Assembly: GCA_023421735.1 (NCBI GenBank)
Contig: JAEZSP010000045.1
Coordinates: forward strand, 1-49,148
Direction of reading: 5' to 3'
Length of the DNA: 49,148 bases
Source of the DNA: Bacillota bacterium
Lineage (GTDB): Bacteria > Bacillota_A > Clostridia > Christensenellales > Aristaeellaceae
The notes under the pieces were generated by a model. It made no database searches and was not told where the DNA came from. It saw only the letters and a program-made list of their open reading frames with translations. Position numbers and translations under genes: made by a program. This document shows, one piece after another, positions 41,680 through 49,148 of the stretch (position 1 is its first letter; the number at the start of each line of letters is the position of its first letter).

Positions 41680-42738
41680 TTAATCGATAATCCCGCCGCC
41701 CAGGCAGATTTCGTTCGCGTAGAACACCGCAGACTGCCCAGGCGTCACGGCGCGCTGACGCTCCCGAAACAGGATGAGCGCCCTGTCCCCATCAATTTCG
41801 ATATGCGCACGTTGCAAAGGCTGCCTGTGCCTGAGGCGCACAAGCGCCTCAAACGACCCGCCCGGCGCATGCCCCGCAATCCATGTGAGTTCGCGCGCCG
41901 TCGTGTCCATGGTATAAAGACGCGGGGAATCCGCGCCCTGCGAAACAACCAGCCGATTGTTTTTGACGTCCTTTTCCACGACAAACCAACGCTCGCCCGT
42001 GCCGCCGCCGCCAATGCCGAGTCCACGACGCTGACCCAGGGTATAATACAGAATCCCTTCATGCCGCCCGACGACATGTCCGGCTTCGTCGACGATATCC
42101 CCCGGCGTCGCGGGCAGGTAATTCTGCAAAAACGCCCTGAAGTCCCGCTCGCCGATAAAGCATACGCCCGTCGAATCCCGCTTATCGCTCACCGGGATCT
42201 TTGCAGCTCGCGCAATTTCGCGCACCTCGGCCTTCAGCAGATTCCCAACCGGGAACATGGCGTATGCGAGTGCGCGTTGACCGAGCATATAGAGAAAATA
42301 GGTCTGATCCTTCATCTCGTCCTTCGCGCGCGCGAGGGTAAAAAGCCCGTCCTGCACGCCGCGATTCGCAAAGTGTCCGGTCGCGAGCCGATCCGCGCCC
42401 AGCTTGAGGGCAAAGTCCAAAAAAGCCGAGAATTTGATTTCTCGGTTGCACAGGACATCCGGATTGGGCGTGCGGAATTTTTCGTATTCAGCCAAAAAGT
42501 GCGCGAACACGCGCTCCCGGTACTCCTTTGCAAAATTCACCGAATAATAGGGAATGCCGATGACGTCGCACACGCGGCGCACGTCGTCCCAGTCCCTCTC
42601 GGATGTGCACACGCCGGATTCGTCCTTCTCCTCCCAATTGTTCATGAATACGCCGATCACCTCGTGTCCCTCTCGCTTCAGGAGCAGCGCGGCGACCGAC
42701 GAATCCACGCCGCCCGACATGCCAACCACGATCCTCAT
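41680..42738 (-). CDS. mnmA: tRNA-specific 2-thiouridylase MnmA
   Basis: MnmA uses ATP and a sulfur donor to form 2-thiouridine at U34 of tRNA-Lys, -Glu and -Gln. The 352-residue product has the PP-loop GMSGGVDSSVAA at the N terminus, the first catalytic Cys in RTPNPDVLCNREIKF, the second in DSTGVCFIGERDF, 'GQRRGLGIGG' and a C-terminal barrel. Length is typical. The ATG at 42738 overlaps the stop of the small membrane-protein gene by four bases and has a GGAGGTGA ten bases upstream. Co-translation with that gene is the odd point of its context. Confidence 0.97.
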   Translation of the reverse strand: MRIVVGMSGGVDSSVAALLLKREGHEVIGVFMNNWEEKDESGVCTSERDWDDVRRVCDVIGIPYYSVNFAKEYRERVFAHFLAEYEKFRTPNPDVLCNREIKFSAFLDFALKLGADRLATGHFANRGVQDGLFTLARAKDEMKDQTYFLYMLGQRALAYAMFPVGNLLKAEVREIARAAKIPVSDKRDSTGVCFIGERDFRAFLQNYLPATPGDIVDEAGHVVGRHEGILYYTLGQRRGLGIGGGGTGERWFVVEKDVKNNRLVVSQGADSPRLYTMDTTARELTWIAGHAPGGSFEALVRLRHRQPLQRAHIEIDGDRALILFRERQRAVTPGQSAVFYANEICLGGGIID

Positions 42739-43298
42739 GTGCCGCTCGTCACCTCCACGGTGGGCTCGGGCGAGGGTGTCGGTTCGATGATGATGCCGAT
42801 CTGCTTCATGCCCGTAATCTTCCACTTGCCGTTCGACCGCTGAAGCGTGATCCGGTACCGGCCGCCCTGCCACGCGGGCACCGCTTCGGGAACCTCTTCC
42901 TTGCGGCTCGAGAGCACCTTGCCGGTGATGGACGGAACGCGCTCGGTCACAACACAGCTCGCGGTCGTATCCCATGGCCACGCCCAAAGGCTCTCAATGG
43001 TGAGAACGTATTTAAAATCCGTAATGCTGTAAGCGCCGAACGCACTCGTCCCGTCGAACGCGCCCTGCAAGGCTGTGTCCTGATTGAGAAATTCGGCGTG
43101 AAAATAATCGTTCAGCGTCTCGGCGCCCTCGGCAGTCAAGATCGCCGAGACCCGCGCCTTCAGCCCGTCTGTCAAAACGATGTAGATGTTTGCCGAGTTC
43201 ATGCTCATGTAAAACGCGCAAACGAGGATCGAAATCACGATGGTCACGACCAGCGCGCGCGCTGCGATGAACCACATAAAGCGGCGTAGGTACTTCAT
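42735..43298 (-). CDS. Membrane-anchored protein of unknown function upstream of mnmA
   Basis: A 187-residue protein with one N-terminal membrane helix (about 12-33), an extracytoplasmic alpha/beta-looking domain (about 40-165) with conserved-looking Trp and Arg residues near 'WAWPWDTTASCVVTERVPS', and a Pro/Thr-rich tail. It has no lipobox. I do not recognise the family. A GGAG eight bases before the ATG supports the start. It lies between the MotB-like gene (173 bp, filled largely by an inverted-repeat element) and mnmA (four-base overlap). By position it could serve the motor pair, but this is only a guess. Confidence 0.65.
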   Translation of the reverse strand: MKYLRRFMWFIAARALVVTIVISILVCAFYMSMNSANIYIVLTDGLKARVSAILTAEGAETLNDYFHAEFLNQDTALQGAFDGTSAFGAYSITDFKYVLTIESLWAWPWDTTASCVVTERVPSITGKVLSSRKEEVPEAVPAWQGGRYRITLQRSNGKWKITGMKQIGIIIEPTPSPEPTVEVTSGT

Positions 43299-43342
43299 TG
43301 GGACGTCTCCTTACACTTTCATGGCAATCCATTCTATGTCGA

Positions 43343-43448
43343 GGGTATCGAAAGGCCATCTCTATCCGCTGCGCCACAAATGATGCCCGCAATTGATTGA
43401 CCGAACAACCGTTATGGCAAAATCCCGAGAAATGAACCTTTGGCATCC
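43343..43448. mobile_element. MITE-like element, 106 bp, copy 2
   Basis: Ends are diverged inverted repeats (43343-43362 and 43429-43448; pattern GGRTRYCRAAAG). Reversed, its outer 34 bp match the left end of the 39075-39361 element at about 29 of 34 positions, and its other end matches the right end of that element at about 30 of 40. It fills most of the gap between the MotB-like gene and the next gene. No coding capacity. Confidence 0.55.
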
Positions 43449-43470
43449 GACTGATTCTATGACGAAATCC

Positions 43471-44511
43471 TTAATTTCCGGTTCCATCGAGAATGGATTG
43501 CATCTGCTCGATCATCTGCTCGTCCGTCAGGCGGAACTTGAAAACCACGCGTCGGGATGCCGCCGCATCCACCTGCCCGTTTTCGTCGTACACGGGATCG
43601 GAGTAGGAGCGCCCGTTCGCCGTCAGAAGATCCCGCAGCCGATTTTTCTCCGAGGCACTCAAATACCGGTAGTTGTCGTCAAGCACATACTCTGCTACCG
43701 CATAGGCACGGTTTTGCGAGAGCTTCAGGTTCTTCATGTAGGTATCGGTGGTGTCCGTGTGCCCCTCGACGATGATTTCGGAGATATATTCTCCGTTGTC
43801 CGAGGAAAGCAGCACCGACAGGTAGGCGGGAAGAAATTTATCGATATACTCTTTGCCCGCGTCGGTCAGCTCCGATGAGCCGTATGCAAACAGCACGTCC
43901 GATTCCAGCATGATGGAACCGTTGGTCGGGTCGACGGTCGCGGAGATGTTGTTTTCCTTGAGCGTCTCGCTCAAAAGCCGGATGATGCGCGCGCGCACGC
44001 CGACGAGCGCCTCAAGTTGCGCCTGTTGGGAATCCAGCTGATCCTGCAAAGAAGTCAGGGCGGTTTCGCGCTCCTTAAGAAGGGCAAGCGCGTCGTCGAG
44101 CTGTGTCTGCTTGCTCGCGAGTTCATCCTCAGAATCACTCATGGCCTGCTTGGCGAGGTTCAAAAGAAGCTGCTGCTTGGCGAGCTCCTCCTGCGCGTCG
44201 GTGAGTTCGCCCTGCGCGGTCGTCAAGTCGCTCTGCGCGGAGGCCAAATCCGCCTCGCGGCTGTCGAGCGCGGCCTGCGCGGTGGACAGTTCATCTTCCT
44301 TGGTATTGAGCGCTGCCTCGATGGTCAGCATCTCCTGCAGCTTTTCCTCGTAGGCGCTGTTGATGATAAAATACTTATAGAGAATATAGAACAAAAACAG
44401 GACAAACACCAAAACCAGCACGCTCATCAGATCCGAGAAGCTCAGCCAGAAATCCTGTGAAGAGCTCCCGCGCACCGTGTGCCGTGCCGACTTGCGGCGT
44501 GGATAACGCAT
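43471..44511 (-). CDS. MotB/ZorB-like motor protein with OmpA domain
   Basis: The peptidoglycan-binding stator partner of the MotA-like protein. Of 346 residues, 1-28 are cytoplasmic and basic; one membrane helix (about 29-47) is preceded by FWLSFSDLMSV with Asp27 at the position of the proton-carrying Asp of MotB/ZorB. Residues about 55-185 are a heptad-rich coil, unusual because ZorB and MotB have short linkers. The C-terminal OmpA domain (about 195-330) has 'EIIVEGHTDTTDTYMKNLKLSQNRAYAVAEYVL', which binds diaminopimelate-containing peptidoglycan. AAGGTGG seven bases before the ATG. The MotA-like gene precedes it after a 120-bp gap with a stable hairpin. Confidence 0.86.
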   Translation of the reverse strand: MRYPRRKSARHTVRGSSSQDFWLSFSDLMSVLVLVFVLFLFYILYKYFIINSAYEEKLQEMLTIEAALNTKEDELSTAQAALDSREADLASAQSDLTTAQGELTDAQEELAKQQLLLNLAKQAMSDSEDELASKQTQLDDALALLKERETALTSLQDQLDSQQAQLEALVGVRARIIRLLSETLKENNISATVDPTNGSIMLESDVLFAYGSSELTDAGKEYIDKFLPAYLSVLLSSDNGEYISEIIVEGHTDTTDTYMKNLKLSQNRAYAVAEYVLDDNYRYLSASEKNRLRDLLTANGRSYSDPVYDENGQVDAAASRRVVFKFRLTDEQMIEQMQSILDGTGN

Positions 44512-44542
44512 CGTTTCACCACCTTCGGCCGTTTCTCATCGC

Positions 44543-44572
44543 GGTCGCCCGGGGAGTAAAGCCCGGACGGCC
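44543..44572 (-). other. Intercistronic hairpin between the two motor genes
   Basis: Eleven-bp imperfect stem GGTCGCCCGGG/CCCGGACGGCC with an eight-base loop and no T tract on the minus strand. It is nearly the same as the hairpin at 10700-10725. Likely a partial terminator or an RNA-stability element that sets different amounts of the two subunits. Confidence 0.5.
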
Positions 44573-44631
44573 CGGCTGATCAAAAGATTTTTCTACCTAT
44601 TCCATTGAGAATCCGGAACGGACGGGGCCCG

Positions 44632-46191
44632 TTATTTCCCGTACATCCGGTCCACCGCATCGTCAATGGCGCGATGCGCGCGATTCAGGGTCGCGTTCAT
44701 GCGGTCGATCTCATCCGCGAACGTCTCGGACGCCGCCGCTGCCGCTTCCGGTATGCGCGCAACGGTATCCGCAATGGATGCCGTCACCTCGTCGACGCGC
44801 CGCGTGTATTCCTGCATAAAGACGGCAAGCTCGTCGATGGTCTGCGCCATGCCCGCCTCCGCTTCCCCCAGCGCCTTTTTGTGCGCGTCAAAGAGCCGAT
44901 CCGTGGCACGCGCCGTATCCGCATCGAAGGAGGCGCGCAGGGCAATCAGCTTGTCGCCCGTCGTGGAGAGCACGCTCGCCGCCGTCTCGACGGTCTTCGC
45001 GCTGTCCTGAAGCGCGCGCGCGGAATCCGAAGCCGCGTTCTGCATGGAACTGATGGTCTTGAGATAATCCGCCTGCTGACGGGAAATCAGCTGCATCTGT
45101 TCAAAATTGCCGGAAACGCGCAGGTACGCCTCGTCAAGCTGCTTTTGTGAAGAACCCAGGCGTGAAACATAGCCGTCCAGTTTTTCGAGCATGGAGGCCG
45201 CCTGCTGCTCATATCGGGTCAAATCGACCGACGTGCGCGCAATGGCGTTGACGTGTCCGTCGACGGCCGTCAGCAGACGCTCCTGATTTTTCACGGTCTC
45301 GTCAATCACATCCGCCAGGTTTTCAAACTGACCGCCCAGCGCCTTGTCCATATGCGTGACAAATCGCGTCACGACCGCGTCGAGAAACCGCATTTGCTCC
45401 TGCGTGGTCACCGTCACGAATTTAGAGAGCGTATCCTGCAAGGGGAGCGTGGCGTTTTCAATGGCGGCTGTGATCTTTCCGGTCAGTTCGCCGTTCAGAT
45501 CCTTCGCCATGGTCTGAATCAGCGCCGTCTGCTCCTGCTGATAAATGGCGATCTGCGTCATGGGGTCAACCGACAGGACGCCCGCATAGCGGCTCATCGC
45601 GCCGTAAAAACTCGTAATCGCGCGCGCCGCGGTGCCGTTGACGAACCGGGTGACGAGCGTGAAGGCCACGGAAAACACGACGCCGACCACCGAGGTCATG
45701 AACGCATAGCGCATGCCCGGAATGAGCGTCTCGATGGACGTCATGACGCCCTCCTCGTCGCCCAGATTGAAACCGGAAAGCCCGATAACCAGGCCGATCA
45801 GCGTCCCCAGAAAACCCAACGACACCATCAGCCCCGGCAGCGCCTCCGCAAAGTTCGAACTGCCCGGGGTGTAAATCACCGTATCCTCGTTGATGTAGTC
45901 CTCCACGTTTGACGCGTTGTGATACACGCCGTCCGCAAAGAATAGGTTGTTCAGGTATTCGCTCCAGTGCGCATACAACGGGCCCTTGCCGAGAAAAAAG
46001 TCATCCTGCCAGGACTGTTTTTTGTCCCCCGCCTTCATCTTGTGAATGGCGTGTTTCAGCGTCGCGCGCGTGCGCAACACCGGCATCGTACACTTTAATA
46101 GCCCGAATACGAACAACAGGACGATCAGCGCGTAGACAAGCGCGCTCGTCGTGCTGCCCGATATGCCCAAAAGGGTAAGAATATGCTCCAT
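44632..46191 (-). CDS. MotA/TolQ/ExbB-family, ZorA-like motor protein
   Basis: A 519-residue inner-membrane ion-channel subunit. Three membrane helices are visible: about 15-38; about 113-140 (LPGLMVSLGFLGTLIGLVIGLSGF, the family's channel helix); and about 160-185 (MRYAFMTSVVGVVFSVAFTLV). After residue 190 comes a roughly 325-residue cytoplasmic tail of amphipathic helices, like the long tail of Zorya ZorA and unlike flagellar MotA. With the MotB-like partner it should form a 5:2 proton- or sodium-driven rotary unit. GGAGGG five bases before the ATG. No ZorC, ZorD or ZorE gene is adjacent. Function probably envelope-related or an uncharacterised motor; defence is possible but unsupported. 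Confidence 0.86.
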   Translation of the reverse strand: MEHILTLLGISGSTTSALVYALIVLLFVFGLLKCTMPVLRTRATLKHAIHKMKAGDKKQSWQDDFFLGKGPLYAHWSEYLNNLFFADGVYHNASNVEDYINEDTVIYTPGSSNFAEALPGLMVSLGFLGTLIGLVIGLSGFNLGDEEGVMTSIETLIPGMRYAFMTSVVGVVFSVAFTLVTRFVNGTAARAITSFYGAMSRYAGVLSVDPMTQIAIYQQEQTALIQTMAKDLNGELTGKITAAIENATLPLQDTLSKFVTVTTQEQMRFLDAVVTRFVTHMDKALGGQFENLADVIDETVKNQERLLTAVDGHVNAIARTSVDLTRYEQQAASMLEKLDGYVSRLGSSQKQLDEAYLRVSGNFEQMQLISRQQADYLKTISSMQNAASDSARALQDSAKTVETAASVLSTTGDKLIALRASFDADTARATDRLFDAHKKALGEAEAGMAQTIDELAVFMQEYTRRVDEVTASIADTVARIPEAAAAASETFADEIDRMNATLNRAHRAIDDAVDRMYGK

Positions 46192-46304
46192 ATCTGCCCT
46201 CCGACTTCGCCTCTTTGCCGAATGATATAAAAATCCGTATACAGTATAGCATTCTCATATGCGCGAAAATAGGGAGATAATATGACTTTGTCTTGAAATA
46301 AGAA

Positions 46305-46327
46305 CGGGAGGGGCATCGCCCCCTCCC
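46305..46327 (-). terminator. Terminator after the rhomboid gene
   Basis: Stem CGGGAGGGG/CCCCTCCCG with a short loop (46305-46327), followed on the minus strand by TTCTTATTT. It lies 19 nt past the rhomboid stop and separates it from the motor operon. Confidence 0.72.
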
Positions 46328-46345
46328 GAATTTCGGTCAATCCAG

Positions 46346-46972
46346 CTATGCTGCGGGCGTCTTCAGCCCTTTTGCGCGAAACAGCGCGCCCGCGCCAATA
46401 CCGCACAAACCGCCGATGATGTGCGAAATCTGCGAAATATTGTCCCTGACAAACACGCCGTCCACCAGTTCTCCGCCCAGATACAGAATCGCGACCAGAA
46501 TAATCGTGAGCGGCACCTTTTCGGTTCTGCGTCCCGTAAACGCCGCCGCGAAGATCAACATGAACACAATGCCGCTCGCGCCCATGAGCGCGGTATCCGC
46601 GGAGATGAGCATATGCGCCGCGCCGGCGACCAGGGCAGTAATGGCGATCATGGCGCTATACTTGACAGCGCCATACTTCTCCTCGACAATCGGGCCGAGC
46701 ACAAGGACAAGCGCGATGTTCCCGATGAAGTGCTGATAATCCGCATGCCCGAACACATGGGTAAAGAGCCGCACATACGTCATGGGATCTGCGGCCGATG
46801 AACGGTATACGCTGAACACGGCATTCGTCGTGCGTCCGCCCGAAATGCCGTCCAAAATCACCGCTACGAGTGCGATCAGACTGAATGTCAACGTCACCGG
46901 AGAATTGTACTCAATCCTGGATAGCGCCCTTTTCAGAAATGCCAGTATTTTCTTCAGGACTTCCATGCGCAT
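46346..46972 (-). CDS. Rhomboid-family intramembrane serine protease
   Basis: A 208-residue membrane protein with six hydrophobic segments. The rhomboid signatures are present: HFIGNIALVLVLG in the second helix, the catalytic Ser in MGASGIVFM and the catalytic His in ISHIIGGLCG. Rhomboids cleave membrane-spanning substrates within the bilayer; the substrate is unknown. AAGGAG lies four bases before the ATG at 46972 and ten before a second ATG at 46966, so either may be used. It is transcribed divergently from cinA. Confidence 0.9.
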   Translation of the reverse strand: MRMEVLKKILAFLKRALSRIEYNSPVTLTFSLIALVAVILDGISGGRTTNAVFSVYRSSAADPMTYVRLFTHVFGHADYQHFIGNIALVLVLGPIVEEKYGAVKYSAMIAITALVAGAAHMLISADTALMGASGIVFMLIFAAAFTGRRTEKVPLTIILVAILYLGGELVDGVFVRDNISQISHIIGGLCGIGAGALFRAKGLKTPAA

Positions 46973-47028
46973 CGCGCTCCTTTTTTGTTTATCATAACAC
47001 CTTTCGTCTGTCACGTCCATTGCTTCTG

Positions 47029-47037
47029 TGATATAAT
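47029..47037 (+). promoter_or_regulatory. Extended -10 promoter of cinA
   Basis: TGATATAAT (TATAAT at 47032-47037) with the extended -10 TGn motif. The matching -35 is poor (CTGTCA at 47008-47013, 18-nt spacer). The leader to the TTG start is about 60 nt. Confidence 0.62.
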
Positions 47038-47103
47038 AGGTTGCAAGCCGGATCTTACCTTTCTACTATTATAAATGATAAACCAAAACGGAGGCGCAGT
47101 ACC

Positions 47104-48351
47104 TTGATCGCAGAAATATTGTCCGTGGGAACGGAGCTCTTGATGGGGCAGATCGCCAACACGGACGCACAGTTTATCTCAAAACGGCTCTCCGAACTCG
47201 GCATATCGATCTATCGGCAGGCGACGGTGGGCGACAATCCCGGCCGCGTGCTGGAATCGCTTCGTGAATCGCTCTCGCGCAGCGACATCGTCATCACAAC
47301 CGGCGGCCTCGGCCCCACGGAGGACGACCTGACAAAGGAAATGGTCGCCCAGTACTTCGGGCTCGAAATGGAACTGCATCAGCCATCCTACGACGCGCTC
47401 GTCGCCAGAATGCAACGCTTCGGACGACCGATGACCCAAAACAACCGCAAGCAGGCGTACTTCCCCAAGGGCGCCATCATCATGGAAAATCTGCGCGGCA
47501 CCGCGCCCGGCTGCATCGTCGAAGTCGATGGCAAGACCGTCGCCGTGCTTCCCGGACCACCGCGCGAACTGACCGACATGTTCGACCGTCAGCTCGCCCC
47601 CTATCTCGAAAAGCGTTCCGGCGTGGCGATCAAGTCCCGGTTTCTGAAGATCTTCGGCCTTGGCGAGTCAAACGTCGAGACGATCCTGCTGGATCTGTTC
47701 CACTCGGACAACCCCACCCTCGCCCTTTACTGCGGCGCGGGCGAGGTCACGGCGCGCATCAGCGCGCGGGTTCCGGCGGGCGAGGACGCAAACGCGCTCA
47801 TCGATCCCGTCTATGCGGAAATCAAGCGCCGGGTGGGCGACGCCCTCTACGGGGAGGGATATGATGCGTCGCTTGCGCAGGCCGTGCTCGACCTGCTGAA
47901 AAGGCGCGGCGAAACGGTGACTTTCGCGGAATCCTGCACGGGCGGGCTCCTTTCGGGCGAGTTTGTGAATTGCCCCGGCGCGTCCGATGCACTCCAGGAA
48001 AGTTATGTCACCTACTCAAACGAATCGAAGGAAAAGCTGCTTGGCGTGAAGGGGGAAACGCTCAAAACCCATGGCGCGGTGAGCGAAGAATGCGCGCGGG
48101 AGATGGCACTGGGCGCCTGCGCAAACGCAAAGGCAGACTGGGCCGTGGCGGTGACAGGCATTGCAGGACCGGGCGGCGGCACGGCGGAAAAGCCCGTCGG
48201 CACGGTCTGGACGTGCGTCGCCCATGCGGGCCGCGCGCTTGCAAAGAAACATGAATTTATGGGCGATCGCCAATGGATTCGCACCTTAAGCGTTGTCAAT
48301 GCGCTGGATGAATTGCGAATCGCCCTATTAAGCGAGGAGGCAGACAAATGA
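47104..48351 (+). CDS. cinA: CinA: ADP-ribose pyrophosphatase/NMN deamidase
   Basis: A 415-residue protein with two domains. The N-terminal MoCF-like domain (about 1-250; GTELLMGQIANTDAQFIS, TTGGLGPTEDDLTKE, AYFPKGA) has ADP-ribose pyrophosphatase activity in characterised homologues; the C-terminal domain (about 255-415; TFAESCTGGLLSG, YVTYSNESKEKLLGV, AVTGIAGPGGGTAEKPVGTVW) is the PncC nicotinamide-mononucleotide deamidase. It salvages pyridine nucleotides. The start is TTG at 47104, nine bases after GGAGG; an in-frame start at 47041 overlaps the leader. A RhaM-like gene follows with a four-base overlap. Confidence 0.96.
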   Translation: MIAEILSVGTELLMGQIANTDAQFISKRLSELGISIYRQATVGDNPGRVLESLRESLSRSDIVITTGGLGPTEDDLTKEMVAQYFGLEMELHQPSYDALVARMQRFGRPMTQNNRKQAYFPKGAIIMENLRGTAPGCIVEVDGKTVAVLPGPPRELTDMFDRQLAPYLEKRSGVAIKSRFLKIFGLGESNVETILLDLFHSDNPTLALYCGAGEVTARISARVPAGEDANALIDPVYAEIKRRVGDALYGEGYDASLAQAVLDLLKRRGETVTFAESCTGGLLSGEFVNCPGASDALQESYVTYSNESKEKLLGVKGETLKTHGAVSEECAREMALGACANAKADWAVAVTGIAGPGGGTAEKPVGTVWTCVAHAGRALAKKHEFMGDRQWIRTLSVVNALDELRIALLSEEADK

Positions 48352-48992
48352 CGAGGGAAACCTGGCTTGCCAAAATACTGCCCGGCGAAAAGGACGAATT
48401 CCTGAAACGGTATCAGAATCCGTGGCCCGAACTCGTCGCGGCCTGGGCGGCAAGGGGCTACAAAAACCTGTCCGTGTGGACGGTGGGCGATTTCGCCTTC
48501 GGCTATCGCGAAGTGGCGGACGGCGCAACGCCGACTGAGAATGACCTTGCCGTATGCGCGCGTTGGGACGCGTACATGAAGGACGTCCTGGAACTGATCG
48601 CACCGGTCGGTGCCATGCGCATGATGTATCACGACATCGGCATCGTGCGCGAAGACAAGTCGCTCATTCGCCACCGCGTGTTTGCGACGGTTCTGAAGCC
48701 CGGCTGCGCGGAGGAATACTTCAATCGACACGAGGCGCTCATCGTTGCGCGTGCAGACAAAGTGAGCGAGGGCCCCGAGAGCAACTTCACGATCTGGTGC
48801 GCAGATGAGAAGTATATCTTCGGATACTGCGAATTGGTGAAGAGCTTTGACCACGAAATGACGGAGGAAGAACGGGCGGCGACCACCAAGTGGGAAACCC
48901 GCCAGCTCGAGATCATGGACTGGCTGACGGACGACGTGGACTGGATGACGGGTGAAAAACACGAACACATCCGCTGCGCGTACCCGGCATAA
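48348..48992 (+). CDS. Tandem RhaM-like (L-rhamnose mutarotase fold) protein
   Basis: A 214-residue protein made of two related halves. Each half starts with the mutarotase pattern: 'KILPGEKDEFLKRYQNPWPEL' then 'FAFGYREV' (first half), and 'TVLKPGCAEEYFNRHEALI' then 'YIFGYCELV' (second half). RhaM enzymes are about 100 residues and form dimers, so this looks like a fused dimer. The catalytic Tyr/His pair of the family appears as F/Y in the first half and Y/H in the second, while the WPE and RWxxYM Trp residues are kept only in the first; the two halves have complementary losses. The ATG overlaps the cinA stop by four bases. Substrate unknown. Confidence 0.7.
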   Translation: MTRETWLAKILPGEKDEFLKRYQNPWPELVAAWAARGYKNLSVWTVGDFAFGYREVADGATPTENDLAVCARWDAYMKDVLELIAPVGAMRMMYHDIGIVREDKSLIRHRVFATVLKPGCAEEYFNRHEALIVARADKVSEGPESNFTIWCADEKYIFGYCELVKSFDHEMTEEERAATTKWETRQLEIMDWLTDDVDWMTGEKHEHIRCAYPA

Positions 48993-49024
48993 GCTGAAAT
49001 CTTTCGCCCCGCGAAAATAGGCTA

Positions 49025-49053
49025 TTGACAAACCCCCTGCCGTGATATATAAT
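49025..49053 (+). promoter_or_regulatory. Consensus promoter of tRNA-Leu
   Basis: Perfect TTGACA (49025-49030), 17-nt spacer, perfect TATAAT (49048-49053), ending 11 bases before the tRNA. Strong constitutive transcription is expected. Confidence 0.92.
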
Positions 49054-49064
49054 ACTACCTGTTC

Positions 49065-49147
49065 GCGGCCGTGGCGGAATTGGCATACGCGCACGTTTGA
49101 GGGGCGTGTGGGCAACCATATGGGTTCAAGTCCCATCGACCGCACCA
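49065..49147 (+). tRNA. tRNA-Leu (anticodon GAG)
   Basis: An 83-nt type-II tRNA with a long variable arm. Acceptor arms GCGGCCG and CGACCGC pair with one C-A mismatch; the anticodon stem is CACGT/GCGTG with loop TTGAGGG, giving anticodon GAG at 49099-49101 (reads CUC/CUU). The T arm contains GGTTCAAGTCC. The 3' CCA is encoded (49145-49147). The gene ends one base before the window edge. Confidence 0.95.
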
Positions 49148-49148
49148 A

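Noticed and set aside
43471..46191. A complete Zorya anti-phage system
   Set aside because: Only ZorA- and ZorB-like proteins are present; flanking genes are a rhomboid protease, a small membrane protein and MnmA, with no ZorC, ZorD helicase or ZorE nuclease.

Overview
The window reads as chromosome from a GC-rich (high-50s % by eye) member of the Bacillota, most likely class Clostridia. Pointers are strong AAGGAGG-type ribosome binding sites, RNase Y, YajC next to Tgt and a TIGR04086 membrane protein, TmcAL, MnmA, CinA, a Bce-type two-component/ABC module, a sortase-type surface protein and no outer-membrane genes. Most promoters show a sigma-A layout with a 17-nt spacer. There is no phage, integrase, transposase gene or rRNA. 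One tRNA-Leu(GAG) closes the window.

Layout. 0-3 kb (minus): yajC, tgt, a sortase-anchored Ig-like protein, a TIGR04086 protein. 3-5 kb (plus): a PD-(D/E)XK nuclease overlapping a SNF2 helicase. 5-10.6 kb: PepC, a small membrane protein, a beta-lactamase-fold serine hydrolase, a DUF362 ferredoxin-like protein, a CE7 esterase. 10.8-21.7 kb: RNase Y, a methyltransferase coupled to a glycoside hydrolase, a DUF692 (MNIO-type) enzyme with a structured leader, an SH3b protein, a DUF4091 protein coupled to TmcAL, a lipoprotein, a NUDIX hydrolase. 21.7-28 kb (minus): an ECF sigma/anti-sigma pair and a complete BceRS-BceAB-type antimicrobial-peptide resistance module. 28.1-28.8 kb: a degenerate GGDEF domain fused to a ribbon-helix-helix domain.

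28.8-38.9 kb (minus) is the most unusual stretch. One apparent operon encodes a secreted P/T-rich protein, a secreted HlyD-like adaptor, a predicted beta-propeller/solute-binding fusion, a decayed solute-binding remnant, MalF- and MalG-like permeases, a membrane-anchored HlyD-like adaptor and a MacB/FtsX-like permease, with no ATPase gene. 39-46 kb (minus) holds a membrane-anchored coiled-coil protein, MnmA, a small membrane protein and a MotA/MotB-like (ZorA/ZorB-like) ion-driven motor pair lacking Zorya effectors. Two short elements with related terminal inverted repeats sit in intergenic gaps here. 46.3-49.1 kb: a rhomboid protease, CinA, a tandem RhaM-like mutarotase protein and the tRNA.

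Themes: cell-envelope sensing and remodelling (Bce module, ECF system, SH3b, motor pair, adaptors), carbohydrate handling (CE7, GH, DUF4091, MalFG, RhaM-like), and RNA/tRNA maintenance genes translationally coupled to sugar-related genes. All assignments come from reading the sequence; no database search was run.
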